Part shown: positions 46,956 through 60,740 of the stretch, in pieces | Numbering within the stretch: position 1 is the stretch's first letter | Layout of the letters: each line of letters begins with the position of its first letter | From: Adenanthera pavonina | Taxonomy: Eukaryota; Streptophyta; Magnoliopsida; Fabales; Fabaceae | Reading direction: 5' to 3' | Assembly: GCA_026686845.1 (NCBI GenBank) | Contig: JAIVEN010000011.1 | Coordinates: forward strand, 20,818,501 to 20,882,500 | Length of the DNA: 64,000 nt | Translations under genes and position numbers: made by a program | Notes under the pieces: generated by a model | The model's database searches: none | What the model was told of the DNA's origin: nothing | Seen by the model: only the letters and a program-made list of their open reading frames with translations

Positions 46956-49900
46956 GAGTTGACAAAACGGGCTACATCCAATGGGCTAGCCCACCAAAAA
47001 TGGCGGGACGGGTTGAAAAAAATCAATAGGCTTCTTAATGGGTGGAAAATTTTGAACCCACAATGCTAGCTCGCCAAATAAAAAGGTCCAGCCTGCATAG
47101 CCAGTGAGCTGGCCCTTTTTTCTTTTTATTTTTTCGGTACTTTTTCATTTAACAAAAACTAAAAATAAAAAGTGGTCCAAGTCCCTTTCCCAAAACTTTA
47201 CCTTAACTAGTCCAGTTAACCTTACCTTCATCTTTGTGAACCGTGACCCTGCCCCAAATCCCACTCAGCCACTCCTATCCAAATTCCAATAGTCCCAATC
47301 TCAGCCCACGTCCGTCCACTCTAGCATCCACATTCGCGACTTTGTTCCCTCCAAATCTCTGTCTCAGTCTCACCATCGGCAGCTCGGCCTCTTGCCTCTC
47401 TCCTTTCACTTTAATCTTTGATTTCGATCCATATCCTTCCAGTTAGTCATCGATGTTGCAGTCTTACTCTCATAGATTTGAGATCCCTCCTCATATAGGT
47501 ATCGCTTGCATCCGACGTTCATGTCTACTGTCATCTTTAGTCCTTCACCCATGCAGCCAACCACGCTCATGCCCAAACTCAATCCTTCTCCTCAGTCCTC
47601 CTGAGCTTGATTGTTGTTCAAGTGTTCAATGTGCTCTCTCAATCTCTCCTCTCTACTCTAGATTTGTAGCACTACACCTGTAACAGTATGTTTCTTTTTT
47701 GTATTCTCCATTTGATACTGAAATCTATGGACTATGTTTGATGCCTTGGACTTAATATTTGAGTTGGTTGGACTAGAACTATTGTGTTGTTATAATGGTG
47801 TATTATTTTTCTTACTCGTAGATTAAAATATGTCTAATGTTAATATGGATGATACTAGTAATTTGTCGGTTGATAATGTGAATGCTAGTGATAATGTTGA
47901 ACCCTAAATTGGACCTAAAAGATCTTATGGTAGTTCTGTGCATAATAAAGAATCTAAAAAGAGTAAAACTTGCACAACTGATTGTTGGAATTATTTCACT
48001 AAAGCTAGACATAATGCTAAGGGACAAGAAGTAGCGAAATATAATGATTGTGGAAGACAATAGTGAGCGGTAAATGATGGTACTTCACATCTCAATTGTC
48101 ATATAAAAGTTATGTCCAACTCTTGCAAAATTTCATGATGTTGGTGTGTTGTTGATGGACCAAGAAGGAAATGTGAGGTCCAAGAAAATTGATCAAATGC
48201 GTATATGGGAGGCCATTGCAATGGCAATAATTACACATGATCTTCCTTATTCCTATGTTCAATATAAATAGATTAGAGAATTCCATGCATTGTTGAATCC
48301 TGATGTTAAGCATATATGTAGGTAAACAGCTGTGGCAGATGTGTTAAAATTCTATTTGAGTCAAAAGGAAAAGTTGAAACAAATTTTATCAAAGATTTCT
48401 AGTAGAATATGCTTAACATTTGATTGTTGGACTGTTGTAACTTATGAATGATATCTTTGCCTAATTGCTCATTTTGTTGATGAAACTTGGAAACTTAATA
48501 GTAAAATTCTTGCTTTCTGTAAGATTGAGCCTTCACATTCGGGGGTTGAATTATTGAAGAAGGTGTATGATTGCTTGATAGATTGGGGGATTGAGAAAAA
48601 AGTGTTTTCAATTACTTTGGACAATGTCTTGGCCAACAACAATATGCAAGATATTTTGTAGGAGAAGTAGTTTGCATAGCAACTTAATACGCAATGGGGA
48701 ATTTTTTCATGTTTGGTGTTGTACCCATATCTTGAACCTTATAGTTCAAGATGGCTTGAAGATAACTAGTGATGTTTTGCAGAAAATTTTGAAAGCATTA
48801 AATATGTGAAATCATCAAAGGCAAGAATGATTAGTTTCAAAGAATGTGTTGATGAAGTGGGTAGCATTGATACCTCAATGGACTTGTGGTTAGATGCACA
48901 AACTAGATGGAATTCCACCTATGCAATGCTTGAAAGTGGAATTAGATATTGTCGTGCATTTTCTACCTTGTCTTTAAATAATAGACATTACAAGTTTTTC
49001 CAATCACATGAAGAGGAAGGAGAGTGGAGCTAATGTGTAATTTCATGGAGCCATTTGATGTTATTACAAACTTGATTTCCAGGTCATCTTATTCTACCTC
49101 CAATATGTATTTTAGTCAAATTTCCAAAATTGAGTTGTTGTTGAAAGAAAACATGGATAATGATGATGATGATATTCGAAAAATGACTCAAAGAATGAAA
49201 GGAAAATTTGACAAGTATTGGAGTGACTACAACATGATACTTATACTTGCGAGTGTTCTTGATCCTCAAATGAAGTTTGCAATGATAGAATATTCTTATT
49301 CATTACTTGACCTTAACTCTGAGACTTGCCAAGATAAAATTGAAGCAATTAAGAGCAAGTTATATTATATTTATGGTCAATATAGAGATGTGGGTACTTC
49401 ATCTTCATCTAATGATATTGGTCTTGGACGAGGAACAAGTTTAAGTTTTCTAACAGTATCAATTCACCCACATATGGTGTAAGGAATAATACCATGGTTA
49501 AGAAAGATGGCTCCAAAGCTTTCACTGAAACTCTTGGTGTAAATTTCAAATTATTTAAGACAAATTTTTATTTGTCTTCTTTTTATCTTCCAATTGGTAC
49601 TTTATAATTTTTTTATGATATAGGGCTATATTAATTTTAGGAGCAGAGGTACTTCCATTACAAAGTTTGAATTGGATTATTATTTGAATGAAGCACCACT
49701 TGAGCCTCAATTATTTCTAGAGTTAGATATCTTGAATTTTTGGAAGACTAATAAAGATCGATTTCCTATTCTTTCAAGGAGCCAATGTGATATTCTTAGT
49801 ATTCCACTCACCACTGTGGCTAGTGAATCGGCTTTCAGCATTGGCTCATGTGTTCTCACAAAATATTGATCTTCCTTTCTTCCAAATAATGTTCAAACTT

Positions 49901-50537
49901 TTATTTGTACTCGTAGTTGTTTGCTTAGATTTGAAACTAATATTAATATATTAATATTGTCATCTCATTTATCTTACATATTTATATATATTTATCAAAA
50001 GCATAAGTATTAAAGAATACCAAATAATATTTAATAATATGTATCTTTATTTTTTTGTTTGCTTCAGATGATGATAGAGATAATGATGATGATTTAAAGA
50101 TTGATGTTCATCCTGATCAAGCAGCTTCAAATGTGATCTTTGATGAATGAATTGGATGATCATTTGTGTTATTATGTATGAAGACTCGATGTTGCTTTGG
50201 ATTTGGTCATTTGGACATTTGGTCTTATAATTTTAGTTATTATGAATTAATATATCATGGTTTAAGACTTTAAGTATCAACAGGCAAAAAAATTTCATAG
50301 ATGTTGTTATTTAGTTTTTGGTAGTAAATAGGAAGTTGATGGTTTAACCAAATAGTGAAAAAAGACAACAACAAAAAATGGGCTGGCCTGTATGGTCTGC
50401 CAGCCTATGTATGGCAAGGTGCTTGGAGATTTCACGGCTCGCTCTTATAGGTCTCCCAGCCGGCCCTGCCCTGCCAAAAAAGGGGCCCATGGTGGGCCAG
50501 CCCATTTAAGGAGGGTTGGCCTACTTTAGCAGCTCTA
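46956..50537 (+). mobile_element. hAT-superfamily DNA transposon, decayed
   Basis: 3.6 kb between two copies of GACACACA (46948-46955 and 50538-50545), the 8-bp duplication expected for hAT. The ends are imperfect inverted repeats: (CA)GAGTTGACAAAACGGGC on the left, TAGAGCTGCTAAAGTAGGC as the reverse complement of the right. Both subterminal regions are GC-rich with repeated GGGCTGGCC/GGCCAGCCC words (46970-47120, 50378-50515). It encodes a BED/hAT transposase with many stops. The left end may have lost two bases inside the CACACA run. Confidence 0.88.
47830..50150 (+). pseudogene. hAT transposase (BED finger, RNase H-like core, dimerisation domain)
   Basis: Starts at ATG 47830. A BED zinc finger lies at about 47980-48105 (CWNYF, then YNDCG, then GTSHLNCHI). 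The RNase H-like core follows, with CLTFDCWTVVT (catalytic Asp) near 48430, VFSITLDN near 48610 and LDAQTRWNSTYAMLE at 48890-48935. 49024-49482 has MCNFMEPFDVIT, KFDKYWSDYNMILILASVLD and PQMKF. An intron seems to follow. The C-terminal hAT dimerisation region is at 49640-49910 (LDILNFWKTNKDRFPILSRS, CDILSIPLTTVASESAFS). The last exon (about 50068-50150) is acidic and ends TGA. In-frame stops occur near 47908, 48061, 48268, 48322, 48448, 48659 and 49867, so no active transposase is made. It resembles the plant zinc finger BED (RICESLEEPER-like) group. Confidence 0.88.
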
Positions 50538-50767
50538 GACACACATCTTATCTCTCAACAGACAATCAAACATCCAATCTACCATATAATCACACATTCA
50601 ATAATTCTTCTTCAACATATATACTCAGACAGTGCATCAACTTTTCTTATTCTGATTTAATTTCTTTTAGCTTTCTACTTCATATTTTTCTGTTAATATA
50701 GCTAGAATGCCCAAAAGAGGGTTGAATTTGGCTATCAAAATTTTTTGCAAAAAGCAATACAATAGAA

Positions 50768-51402
50768 CCAATATTTTAAAAATCAGACTGGATATTGAAC
50801 TGAAAATGTCTCGAGTTCTCAATTTTTATAGTTTAATTGGTTGAATCGATGGTTGAACCGGTGACATAATAGTTACATAAAAATAATATTATATGTATAA
50901 GAAATAAAAAATATCAAATTCTTAAACTTTAATAAATACTCTAATAATATATGTATATGGAGATTTGGAGTGATAGAGGAAGCCAATAAAAAGAGTTGAG
51001 TTTAATTGAAACTTGAAAGGCAATGAAGATAGAGGATAGCAAGGGCTACAATGATCGAAGTGGGAATTTCAGAATTTGGTTTCAATTAGATTACATTTTC
51101 TTTTTATTTCACCATTAGTTTGTTTATTTATAAATTTTATATTATTATAATAATATAATTATAACATATTATAATAATATAATGATTTAAATTTTTTTAA
51201 AAAATTAAAAAAGGGTTAAACATAGAACTAGCTGATTTTTTAAAAACCACTCTGGTTCTCGACTTAATGTTGGGTTCTGATTCAAAAGCCGGTTTCTTTC
51301 CTACTCAACCCCAAAATGGCTCAACTCTGTAAAATGAGCCGGAAAGCTATCTGGGCAATGGTCCGACTAGTTCAACTATTCGGTCTGATCGCAAACATAT
51401 TG
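50768..51402. mobile_element. Mutator-like MITE copy C
   Basis: Imperfect inverted ends: CAATATTTTAAAAATCAGAC on the left, CAATATGTTTGCGATCAGAC as the reverse complement of the right, then TGGATATTGAACTGA/CGAATAGTTGAACTA. AATAGAA flanks both sides (50761-50767, 51403-51409), a remnant of a probable 9-bp duplication. The AT-rich centre and GGTT/AACC-rich ends match copies A and B in layout. Confidence 0.7.
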
Positions 51403-52261
51403 AATAGAATAGTACAAGAACACCAAAACAAAACAAGAACTTTGAAGTAAAAAGAGTAAGAAAAGAGAAGATCAAACTCCAAGATTTTTCCTAGTTCGGC
51501 CACACCATTTGGCCTATGTCTAGTCCCCAAGCTATCACTTAAAATTTCTCCACTATATCAGTAAGATTGATCTGGGTTCTTGCTAAACCTCAGTACAATA
51601 CCAAGCTCTTCACTTTAGTTGGAAATCTCTCTCTCAAACCCTTACAAAGTGTGTTTACAAAGCTTCCCTTAGTTTATGCCCACACTAAGATTTCTACTAA
51701 ATGTAGAAATAAAGTTTACAACAATCAATCTCTCTCAAATAGTAGATATAGACATGTAGCTTACTTTTTCACTCTAAAAAGTGGTTGGTAGGGCTTTAAT
51801 AAACAAGAGATAAGAATTTTAATGATTCAACAAAGTTTTGGCTCAATATCACTTAATGTTCTTGCCAACCAACTTAAATGTGGTCCTATTAATAAATTTC
51901 AGCTTAATCTAGCCGTTAGAGATAAGAATTAGCTGTTACTAAGTAGATATAACATTTACCTGCAACATCAAATGTGTTGTTAGAGCTTAGTTGACAAAGC
52001 AGGCAGGTTAGTGCACTATCCCAGCTAGGCATTTGACCTATCTCATAATGTTGAACCATGATTATTCACAAAGGTGAACCCTTAGTTGACTATCGAGTTT
52101 CAAAGTTAATTTTGGTAACTTAACTCAAACACGATTTGATGAAAACCTATAAGGATGGACGACGAAGCTACTTAAACTAAGAAAACCCAAAAGCTTGTGT
52201 TTTGGAATAGAAGATAAAGCTATCTAGGATGTTATTGCTTACATTACAACAAAATAGGCAA

Positions 52262-52625
52262 TTTGCGATGGAAAATGCTCCATCCCAAACCTGTGGCAAG
52301 TTTGTCACAAATTCTATCGCAAACTTTTGTCATGGTGTTTGTTATAGATAGACTTTGTCTAAAAAATTTGTGACGGGATTTTTGATGGAATTGTCCACCA
52401 CAAAATATATCCATCGCAAAGTTGTCACAACTCCGTCACAAAATTTTAACATTTAAAAAAAAAATTGATTCCAATTGTTTGGGACAGACAATTTTGTTGC
52501 AAATACTGTTACTATATTTTGGGTATAACTTATCCTTGATTTGTGGTGGAATTTGCGATGGATTTGCAACAGATTTGTGATGGAAATATTGTCATCACAA
52601 ATGTTCATCACAAAATGATTAAAAA
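52262..52625. repeat. 5' subterminal repeats of the CACTA element
   Basis: Short words of the form TTTG(T/C)GATGGA, TCCATC(G/A)CAAA and TTTGTGACGG recur in both orientations every 15-40 bases. In En/Spm such repeats bind the TNPA-type protein and are needed for transposition. The right end has the matching array. Confidence 0.85.
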
Positions 52626-54630
52626 TATTTAATATTAATTATTTAAAAATATAGTATTAATTGCAATTTGTGTAATTATATTTCATATGCTCAAAATTAT
52701 ATATTTATGTAAGCATATTTATCAACATAATATACAAAATTATATATCTATGATTTTAGTTTTATATAATTGAATATTATATAATCACATATACATATAT
52801 GTAATTTTATAATTATTCTTAATTTATTTTTGAGGGCCTAAATGATAATGATATTTACTAAATTGAGTATAAGTATATGGTTAGAATTTTTTCCCTGAGG
52901 GAATTGTTTTTTACCCTTGAACAAAGAAACTCTAACTTCCAAATTTTAGTTTTCACCTTCAATTTGTTTGGCTCTTAGTTAACTCTATCTCTTGAATTCC
53001 CATATTCCCAAACTCTCTTGACCACTCTTGCAATCCCAATCTCTTTTCTCTCAATCTCTCAGACTTAGATCTCATTTGTTTCTTTAACCAACAGGTTCTT
53101 ATTTGACTCATCTTAAACAAAAACAATTGATCACCATTTTGAATCCCAGCAATATTCTTTGTCTAAAAGCAATCCATTTTATTATTAATATATTATTACT
53201 ATATACTATAATCATAATTTATACATAATTATTAATACTGAGGCATTATATATCTTCTCTAGGTTCGACTTAGTTCTTGCACCTTGGATCTGGGAGTAAC
53301 TTTTTTATATAAAGGATATCTTTATTTTTTAAATATAAATTCCTATACTTCTATTAACATATCAAACACCATAGATGGATGGAGGAACAATATAAGTGGT
53401 CCCTCCAACTTTCTAGGTAGTATATACACCCCTTCGCCCCTTCACACAATATATATACATATATGTATGTGAATATATATATGTATCTTTTATTGATATA
53501 TTTAAATAAAAATAAAATATATTTTTATTAGTTTATTAAAACGTTTCCATTATTATTAGTATTAACTTTTTATTCCCCACTGAACAAAATATTAACTTTT
53601 TTATTAATAAAAAATGACACTTAATATTTATATTATACATATCAATCCATTTTCTTAGTTCTTAAAAAAATTGAGCATTTGCATGAATATAGATTTGTAG
53701 TTCTTATACAATGGCATATGTAAATGTATTAAAAATATTAATTTGTCATATATTTTTTATCTAAAATAAATATTTTAGATATTTTTAATTTTTTAAAAAT
53801 ATACAATAATATTAATAATTATATATAATTTGTCATCGAATGATCTTTTTAAGAGTATAAATAAAATTTTTCAAAAAAAATTAATTACGATATATATTTA
53901 TTCTTTATTATTTGTTTAATTAATTATGAATATGAATTTCTTTATTTGTTTATTTGAATAGGTCTTTATATCCTTCAAAGACAAAACAATGTGGTCCCAT
54001 TTTCATTCTTTCCCTCTCTTTTTTGTTTGTTCCATCTCAACCATTTCTTTTATCAAATTCCCAAATAGAAAAACCTAACCCTTTCCTCTTATCCTCACAA
54101 AAATTCATGTGTCTCATAATCTCACTTGCTACACAATTCATTGTTCCTTCACCTTGCTCAATCTATCATGCTTGAAGCTTGTCCGTCTTCCTTGCAGCTT
54201 AAAGAGACAAAGATTGAAGCTTGCTCAGATTCTGTCTCCTCCTCTAATGTCTCCTCTTATTATTATAAGTTTGCTTCTTTATGTAGTTAGCTTTTAGAGA
54301 TTTTGTTCTATGGTGGATGAAAAATAGGTTTCATGCCTCTCAAAGTGGCTAAAAGTGGGTGAAAGGGGGAGTGAGATTGCCTTTGTAGGTAAAAAGACTA
54401 AACTAACTTTAATAGAGGCATGAGTCTACTACTCATTAGATTTTCCCCTTCAGAGAACAAAGAGGACAATTTTAGGGTTCTCCTAATCTAATATGTTGAA
54501 AAGCTTTATATAATAAATTCTACTTTGCTCTGTGATGATACTATTAGTGTATATTTTTTTAATGTAAGTCATTGGGTTCGTAGATTACTTTGGTAATCTC
54601 TAAATCGTTATCCCTACCTACAATTTCTTT
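52626..54630 (+). other. CACTA interior without recognisable coding
   Basis: AT-rich. The catalytic N-terminal two-thirds of TNP2 would be expected here but is absent, so a deletion is likely. Pyrimidine-rich stretches near 52940-53110 and 53990-54250 look like leader or intron DNA. Confidence 0.5.
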
Positions 54631-54639
54631 TTTTCAACT

Positions 54640-55740
54640 ATCCAGATAGGCCTTCTGGAGAATGCAAGTCTTGTTTTATGAGTCATAAAGAAATAGAAGC
54701 TGCTACAAGATATGTTCTTATGAACTGTGGTGAGGTACAACCTTATATCAAGTAAGTGTTGTTGAATAGGAAAACCTCACATTGTTTATTTGTATATATG
54801 GTTAACATACTCCTTAATGCAACTTATTTGTTGAAAAGTTGAATTCATATGACCCTAAAATTGTGGATGTTGAGATAGAAGCTCGAATTGAAGCACATTT
54901 TTCATACTGGTTTCGTGTAAGTAGTTATTTGTTTTTGTATTTTGTAGGATAATTCAAATCTTGAACCACATTAAAAATTGTGACACAGGTTCTAAACCCA
55001 ATCAACAATGTTGTTGACCCATTTTACATGACATTGCTCAAGGACCAAAGAGAAAAGTTAGGACATGGCTTATCTACTTCATCAATGGTTACAAGTTTCA
55101 TATACCCATCAGAAGTCAACTATAAATAGTGAATTTAGTGTCAAGGAATATGACTATGGCCAATCAAAATGCGAATATTATGGCATCTGCAAGAGATTGT
55201 GCAAATAGAATATACCGAGTCTCTTATAAAGTAACTAGTGTTGTTCAATTGTGAGTGGTTTGATCCAACACCTAACCATGGTATAACAGTCCATGGACAA
55301 TTTAAGAGTGTTGAACTTAATGCATCTAGGAGGTACAACAAGTATGATCCTTTCATTTTTGCACAACAAGTAATGCAAGTATACTATGCACCTTATCCCA
55401 GTGGTTGTAAGAATGTTAACAAGTTAGTTGCCATTAAGTGAAAGCTTGAAGCACTATTGATGCTCCCACATCAACAGCTAACATTGAGCCATTTCTAAAG
55501 GATGCATTACAAGTGATATTACCCACAATTGTTGAGAATAATGAAATCTATGACCTAATAGACATTAAAGGAGGTTATGTTGAAATAGATAGGTCAATTC
55601 CTAATGATGAATATGAAGAAATTTCAGAAGATGATGAAGATGGTGGTGAAGATGAAGAAGAAGATTGGCATTCAAAAGATGATAAAGATGGTGATAAGGA
55701 AGAAGAAAAGGATGATTCAAAAGATAACATATGAAGGATT
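54640..55740 (+). pseudogene. C-terminal part of TNP2-type transposase (CACTA)
   Basis: Exon-like pieces with GTAAGT donors. 54640-54750 has EIEAATRYVLMNCGEVQPYI, 54833-54918 has LNSYDPKIVDVEIEARIEAH then FSYWFR, 54990-55130 continues, and 55244-55440 has CEWFDPTPNHGITVHGQFKS-like sequence then DPFIFAQQVMQVYYAPYP. These match the DUF4218/DUF4216-like C-terminal regions of plant En/Spm TNP2 proteins. The last frame (55513-55734) is strongly acidic (Asp/Glu/Lys repeats). The catalytic core is missing and frames are broken. Confidence 0.75.
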
Positions 55741-56160
55741 GTGAGCTTTCATTAATTTCTAGCATTTATGTTAACTTGTTCTACAAGTTCGAGTCATCAT
55801 GTTCTATAAATTTAAATATGCTAATTTAAATGTTATTCTTGTGCTATTAAATATTTATATGTTCATGTCATCTTGTTCTATAAATTTTTATTTTATTTAT
55901 AAGTGTAATCATCTTACAAATGGCAGGTCATGGGATAAAGCGAGCTAGAGGTCAAGTTATGCCACCACAGATTGATAATGGATCATCCTCTCTTGTTCCT
56001 CTTCCACCTTCCTCTACTCCCACACATATCCCCTCTGGAGGATCTAGAACAAGGCTCATCATGCCATCATCTAGCCCACCCTTGCACTCACTAGCATGAT
56101 CTCCCAATCTCACTCCAGAGCCATCCCTACGTTCACTAGCAAGATCTGGTAGTTGTGAGC

Positions 56161-58617
56161 TGTAATATCCCAAAAATTTACTGGATACTAAGTAATGAAA
56201 GAGTAAGAAATGAATGATAGTATGAAATGTACAAGAAATTCATGAAAATGGACAGACACTATTTTGCGTGAATAAGGGTAAAGAGATCATTTTTTTCCAA
56301 TTGGATTGAAAAATGAGAAAATTATATTTTTACCCCTAAAAAATTATAAAAATGACATGTAAATCCCAAAATATATAAAAATTACGTGGAAAAGGAATAG
56401 AAAAGTCATTGGAAAAAGTTACACCTAATGACCCAAAAGTTTTAGAAATTATAATTTAACCCCGGGTCAAGGACAATTTTGTAAATATGTAAAATTACTG
56501 TCAGAACGAAGCCCTCGACGAGAGATGTCCAATGGTTTATGGCACTGAGGGTTAATGTTCAAGAATAAAGAAATAATTAGTACCGAGTGTCTAAAAGTAA
56601 CAGTAAACCGATAAAGTAAACTGTGGGTCTTACCGATGGTTAAAAGGTAATTGGGATAGGATATGAGCTATACACAGATATTATTTGGGACAGGATAATT
56701 AGGGAAATATGAAAATAAAATTAGAACAATTCTGTAGCCCAAAAATGCTAAGTTACTGTAAAAGGTGATTTTTTTGTACTGCTAAAATGTACCTGAATTA
56801 AGATATATTTGGATCAGGAAAAATTGGAAAATTTTTGGACACACTTCCCTCTCTCCCCTGCGTGAATTGCTGCAGCCCATGGAGCCATCCAATCATCTCA
56901 AAAGGTTGGAAAAATACTTCCTAAAGAAGGTTACGAAAAGTAACCTCGGTTTGGTAAAATGCTAACTATGATTAATTGCCTAAATTAATCACTTAACTCA
57001 TCTCTTTCCTCACCATTCTTCACGAGTTGCATCAGCTGAAATAGGCCAGAAAAAATGCAAGAAAAGGGAGGAAGAAGGAAGGGAAAAAAGGAAGAAAAAT
57101 TAAGGGAAAATTGAAGCACAAGTTGGTAAGATTCCATACTACCACCTTAAGTTTATTATCTGTGGCTTTTGAAGCATGTTTTATGAATTAAATTTTCTCC
57201 TCCGTCCTCTTAGATTTTCGTCCAAAATGTGATTTAGTATGGAGATGAGTTTTTGAACCAATATACTTAGGGAAAAGCTTAGATTAACCACTAGAAGCAT
57301 GAATCCATAGATGATTTGAAGTGATTTGAAGGAAATCTCTTCCAATCACTTGGAGCAGATTTCAGTCACAAACAAGGGGAGTATTTAGAGTTGTAATTTC
57401 ATGATTTTGGCCTCAAAAATGGATTCCTCATGTTCAAAACCTTAAGAACAAGTGTGTTGTACAAAGAAAGATCAAATGAGAGTTAAGTGAAAAATTTGGG
57501 TTTTAGTGAGTAATGTATTATGTAACTCATGAATCCAATGGCTAAATCCCCATACTTGCAATATGTTATCATACTTATTTTCAATGTGTTTCTTGCTTTG
57601 CCATGTGTTTAAAATGATGTTTTGTGATGAATTATATGTATTGGTTGAGTTGATTGAGGGGCATTGTGACCCTGGAATGTCCAATTTCCAAATATTACTC
57701 TGTCAAAATTTTTATGAAATTATGTGATACAAATATGATAATGTGTTTCAAACATGTTACCTTGATGCTATATGCTTAATGTGATAATATGATGTCATGT
57801 TTGGGTGTTAACTACTTAGATTCTTTGAATCTCATCCTCCCATATATTAACCATGAATAGGTAGTAACAATAGCAAGACCACCAAGGAAGAGAAAGGAAA
57901 GGAGAAAACATTTGCTCATTAGCTTGATAATGCCAGCATGGGCTATGAATCTAGAACTTTTATGTAAATTTGTAAAGATAATCTTGAAAATGTTTCTTTA
58001 AGTTTTTATGTTACTTTAAGTCTTAATGAGTGCATGGCATGATATGAAGGGGAATTATGGTCATGTAAATGCCATCACTTTTGTTTTGCTAAGCATTAGG
58101 ATATAAATAGTTATTTTGACCTCTATGGAGAAAACCCACTACTGTTGAGATAGCTGTAATGTGAAGTATGAATGATATACATATGGTTTAAAAGTAGATA
58201 AGAAGAGATTTCCAATGATCTAAAGAACACTCAAATTGGTTGCGTGTGCAATATTTGGTGGATTTTTATATTGAATTTTAATTAAAATGATTATTTTGAA
58301 GTTTTCGTATAAATGGTGAAATTTGACAGAGTTTGCTATATAGATTAGTATAATCATTGCTCTGATTTATATTTTTTTCATGTAGACAAAGTTATAAGCT
58401 ATTACTAGAGACTTGAATCACATGCATACGATTTTTATTGATTTAGTTATGATTTTCCAAAATTTGGTTGGAATAAATAAATTCTATTAAATGAATAAAA
58501 ACAAAAGTTGGAAAAATTTTATTATGGCATTTATTGTGATTCAAGATTCTAATATGATACAAATGGACTTTAAAAGGATTAAATACATGGAAAATGGGCC
58601 CAAAAAGAGGTGTTACA
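56161..58617. mobile_element. 2.46-kb solo LTR, gypsy type, inside the CACTA gene
   Basis: TGTAATATCCC at the start and GAGGTGTTACA at the end, with TSD TGAGC at 56156-56160 and 58618-58622. The TGTAAYAYCCC...GGTGTTACA ends and the length are typical of Del/Tekay-type gypsy LTRs. No internal domain, PBS or second LTR. Removing it with one TSD copy restores the reading frame of the host CACTA gene across the site. Confidence 0.88.
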
Positions 58618-59454
58618 TGAGCCTCCTAATGGTAGGATTTGGATGGAACCTGACAATGATATGTAAGTTCCCATCATTTGATCAAAATTTTGAATTGTCA
58701 TATAAGTATTTCATAACATGTCAATTTTAAACTATTCTAACATGTGTAATTAATAATATAAACGAAGGTTTAATCCTATTTGGGTGATTAGGGATATATT
58801 TCCTATCATTCAAACCAAATTTGAACACCCTTGTTATATAAGGAAGACAACACCACCTAAGATCTAGGGTGAATGGTTCTATGAATGGGCAGTAAGTCTA
58901 ATAATACATTTTTTTGTCAAGATTATGTTTTCACCTTAAATATAAATCAAATTTATGAATATTTTATTGTTTATGTAGAAAAAGTATCAATGTCTACCAC
59001 ATCATGATCAAAAAATAAAATCTAATTGGAAGAAAAAGTGTGATGAGATCCTTCAACAACGTATGGTGAGAGTTAGGGAGGATATGAAAAAGAAGAATTT
59101 AGCTAGATTGGATTCCAGCAACTTCGTGGACAAAATTGGTCCGATATGAACAAGAGCCCAATATGGGGCAAAACAAGTAATTGCTAAAGTGAATCGGGGC
59201 TTCTACTAAGGGAGGCATGAAAAATAAATGTGGTAGCATTCCTTCACCTAAGCACAAAAGGAGGATGGTAAGCATTCATTTCAAATTATGCATTGTTTCT
59301 CATTTTTTATGAATGTTCTCATCTTTATTTATCATTTGTAGACTGAACAGCTCGGGAGGGTGCCCACATTACTTGAAATGTTTCAGCACCAACATTATAA
59401 TGAGAATACCAAACAATTTGTTGATGATAGGTTAGCCAAAACCTATGTAAGTAT

Positions 59455-60740
59455 ATATTTTTCTAATTCTTTTGGACTTATTTGTCATTAGGAATGAGCT
59501 AATAGCCAAAAGGCCTGATTAGTTGTAGTGCTAGTCATGCATTTTCTTATTTTGAAGAATTTTTTGTTTGATGACTTCATATTGAAAATTATATGTGCTA
59601 TAAGAATGAATCTATTCTCTATGTTCTTTGAGATATTGTTTGTGTAATCAGCTTTGGTAATTCTCATATTGTGAGTTTATAATAAAGTCTAAACTCAATA
59701 AACTATTTAGCAAAAGGTTAGCAATTAAATATAAAGTGTAGCAAACTAGAGATGAATTCTTGTTAAGTTTGCAATTATGTATAAAGCCAAATTTTAAGTA
59801 ATGTCAAATCTTATTAATAAAGCTCATTATAGTTGTACTATTGCAATTAAATATAAGATATAGCAAGCTATGTATGCATAGGTATTTGATAAGTACCTTA
59901 AGCTAATCCTCACTTACTCAGTGTGAATGAATATGAGGGAAACGACTAGTTTAATTATGAAACATATGGGAAATATGCATATTGTGGCAGTTGCACATGA
60001 GGAAGTTTAGATGAGATATTTTAGCAGCTATTTTATTTTCTGTAGCTAGAATTTTGTTGATTTGTTTTAGATTGATTAATTATTTTATCTTCTCATTCTT
60101 GCTATAAATAAGGCAGTCGCCACTAGGTTTAGTCACTTAAGTATTATTCCTTGTATGTTCACTTGGAGATTCTCCCTTTGCTATTAGTGACTTTGTTAGT
60201 GAGATCCTTGCTTTCTTGTTACTAATAGATTTTTCCTTCAATAAAATTTCCCTATATTTTTAGTGTATCTATCAGTAATAAAGTATAGTTCTATAAATAC
60301 AATGATTTTATTTTCAGCTTTGTTGACTTGTATATTTTGGACAAATATGGATTGAATGTTTGTTGACTTGTATATTTTGCTTCTATTTTATAGGAAAGTC
60401 TTTAGTAATTCCAGTGTTACTTAAATTAGATCATCTTCTCCCTCTCCCTCTCTCTCTTGCCTCTATATCTTTTATTCTTTATGAGATCATCTGTGTAATT
60501 AGTTTTCGTAATCCCAATATTAGGAATTTCTTGTATTCCAACAATAGATCTTTTGCTTCAATGCTATATTTTATCACAAATTATTATAGGGGTTGTAACT
60601 ATTTTATATAATTAAGTGTTGTGTCCAACTCCTTGTATTCTATGTAATTCTTGTCACAATATGTGATTATTATATCCTAATTAAACTTAATATTAGTTTC
60701 TTCTATAGGTTGATTTCATGGATTTGTTGTTAGCTTAAGG
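59455..60740. other. large intron of the second CACTA gene with LTR-like and duplicated parts
   Basis: CTATAAATAAGG (about 60111-60122) and CAATAAAAT near 60239 look like the promoter and poly(A) signals of a small LTR, but no ends or target duplication were found. A TTGTTGACTTGTATATTTTG word occurs twice 39 bases apart (about 60321 and 60360). Segments near 59630 and 60480 are diverged copies of each other (GAGAT...TGTGTAAT.AG...GTAAT.C). A solo LTR or TRIM insertion is possible. Confidence 0.35.
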
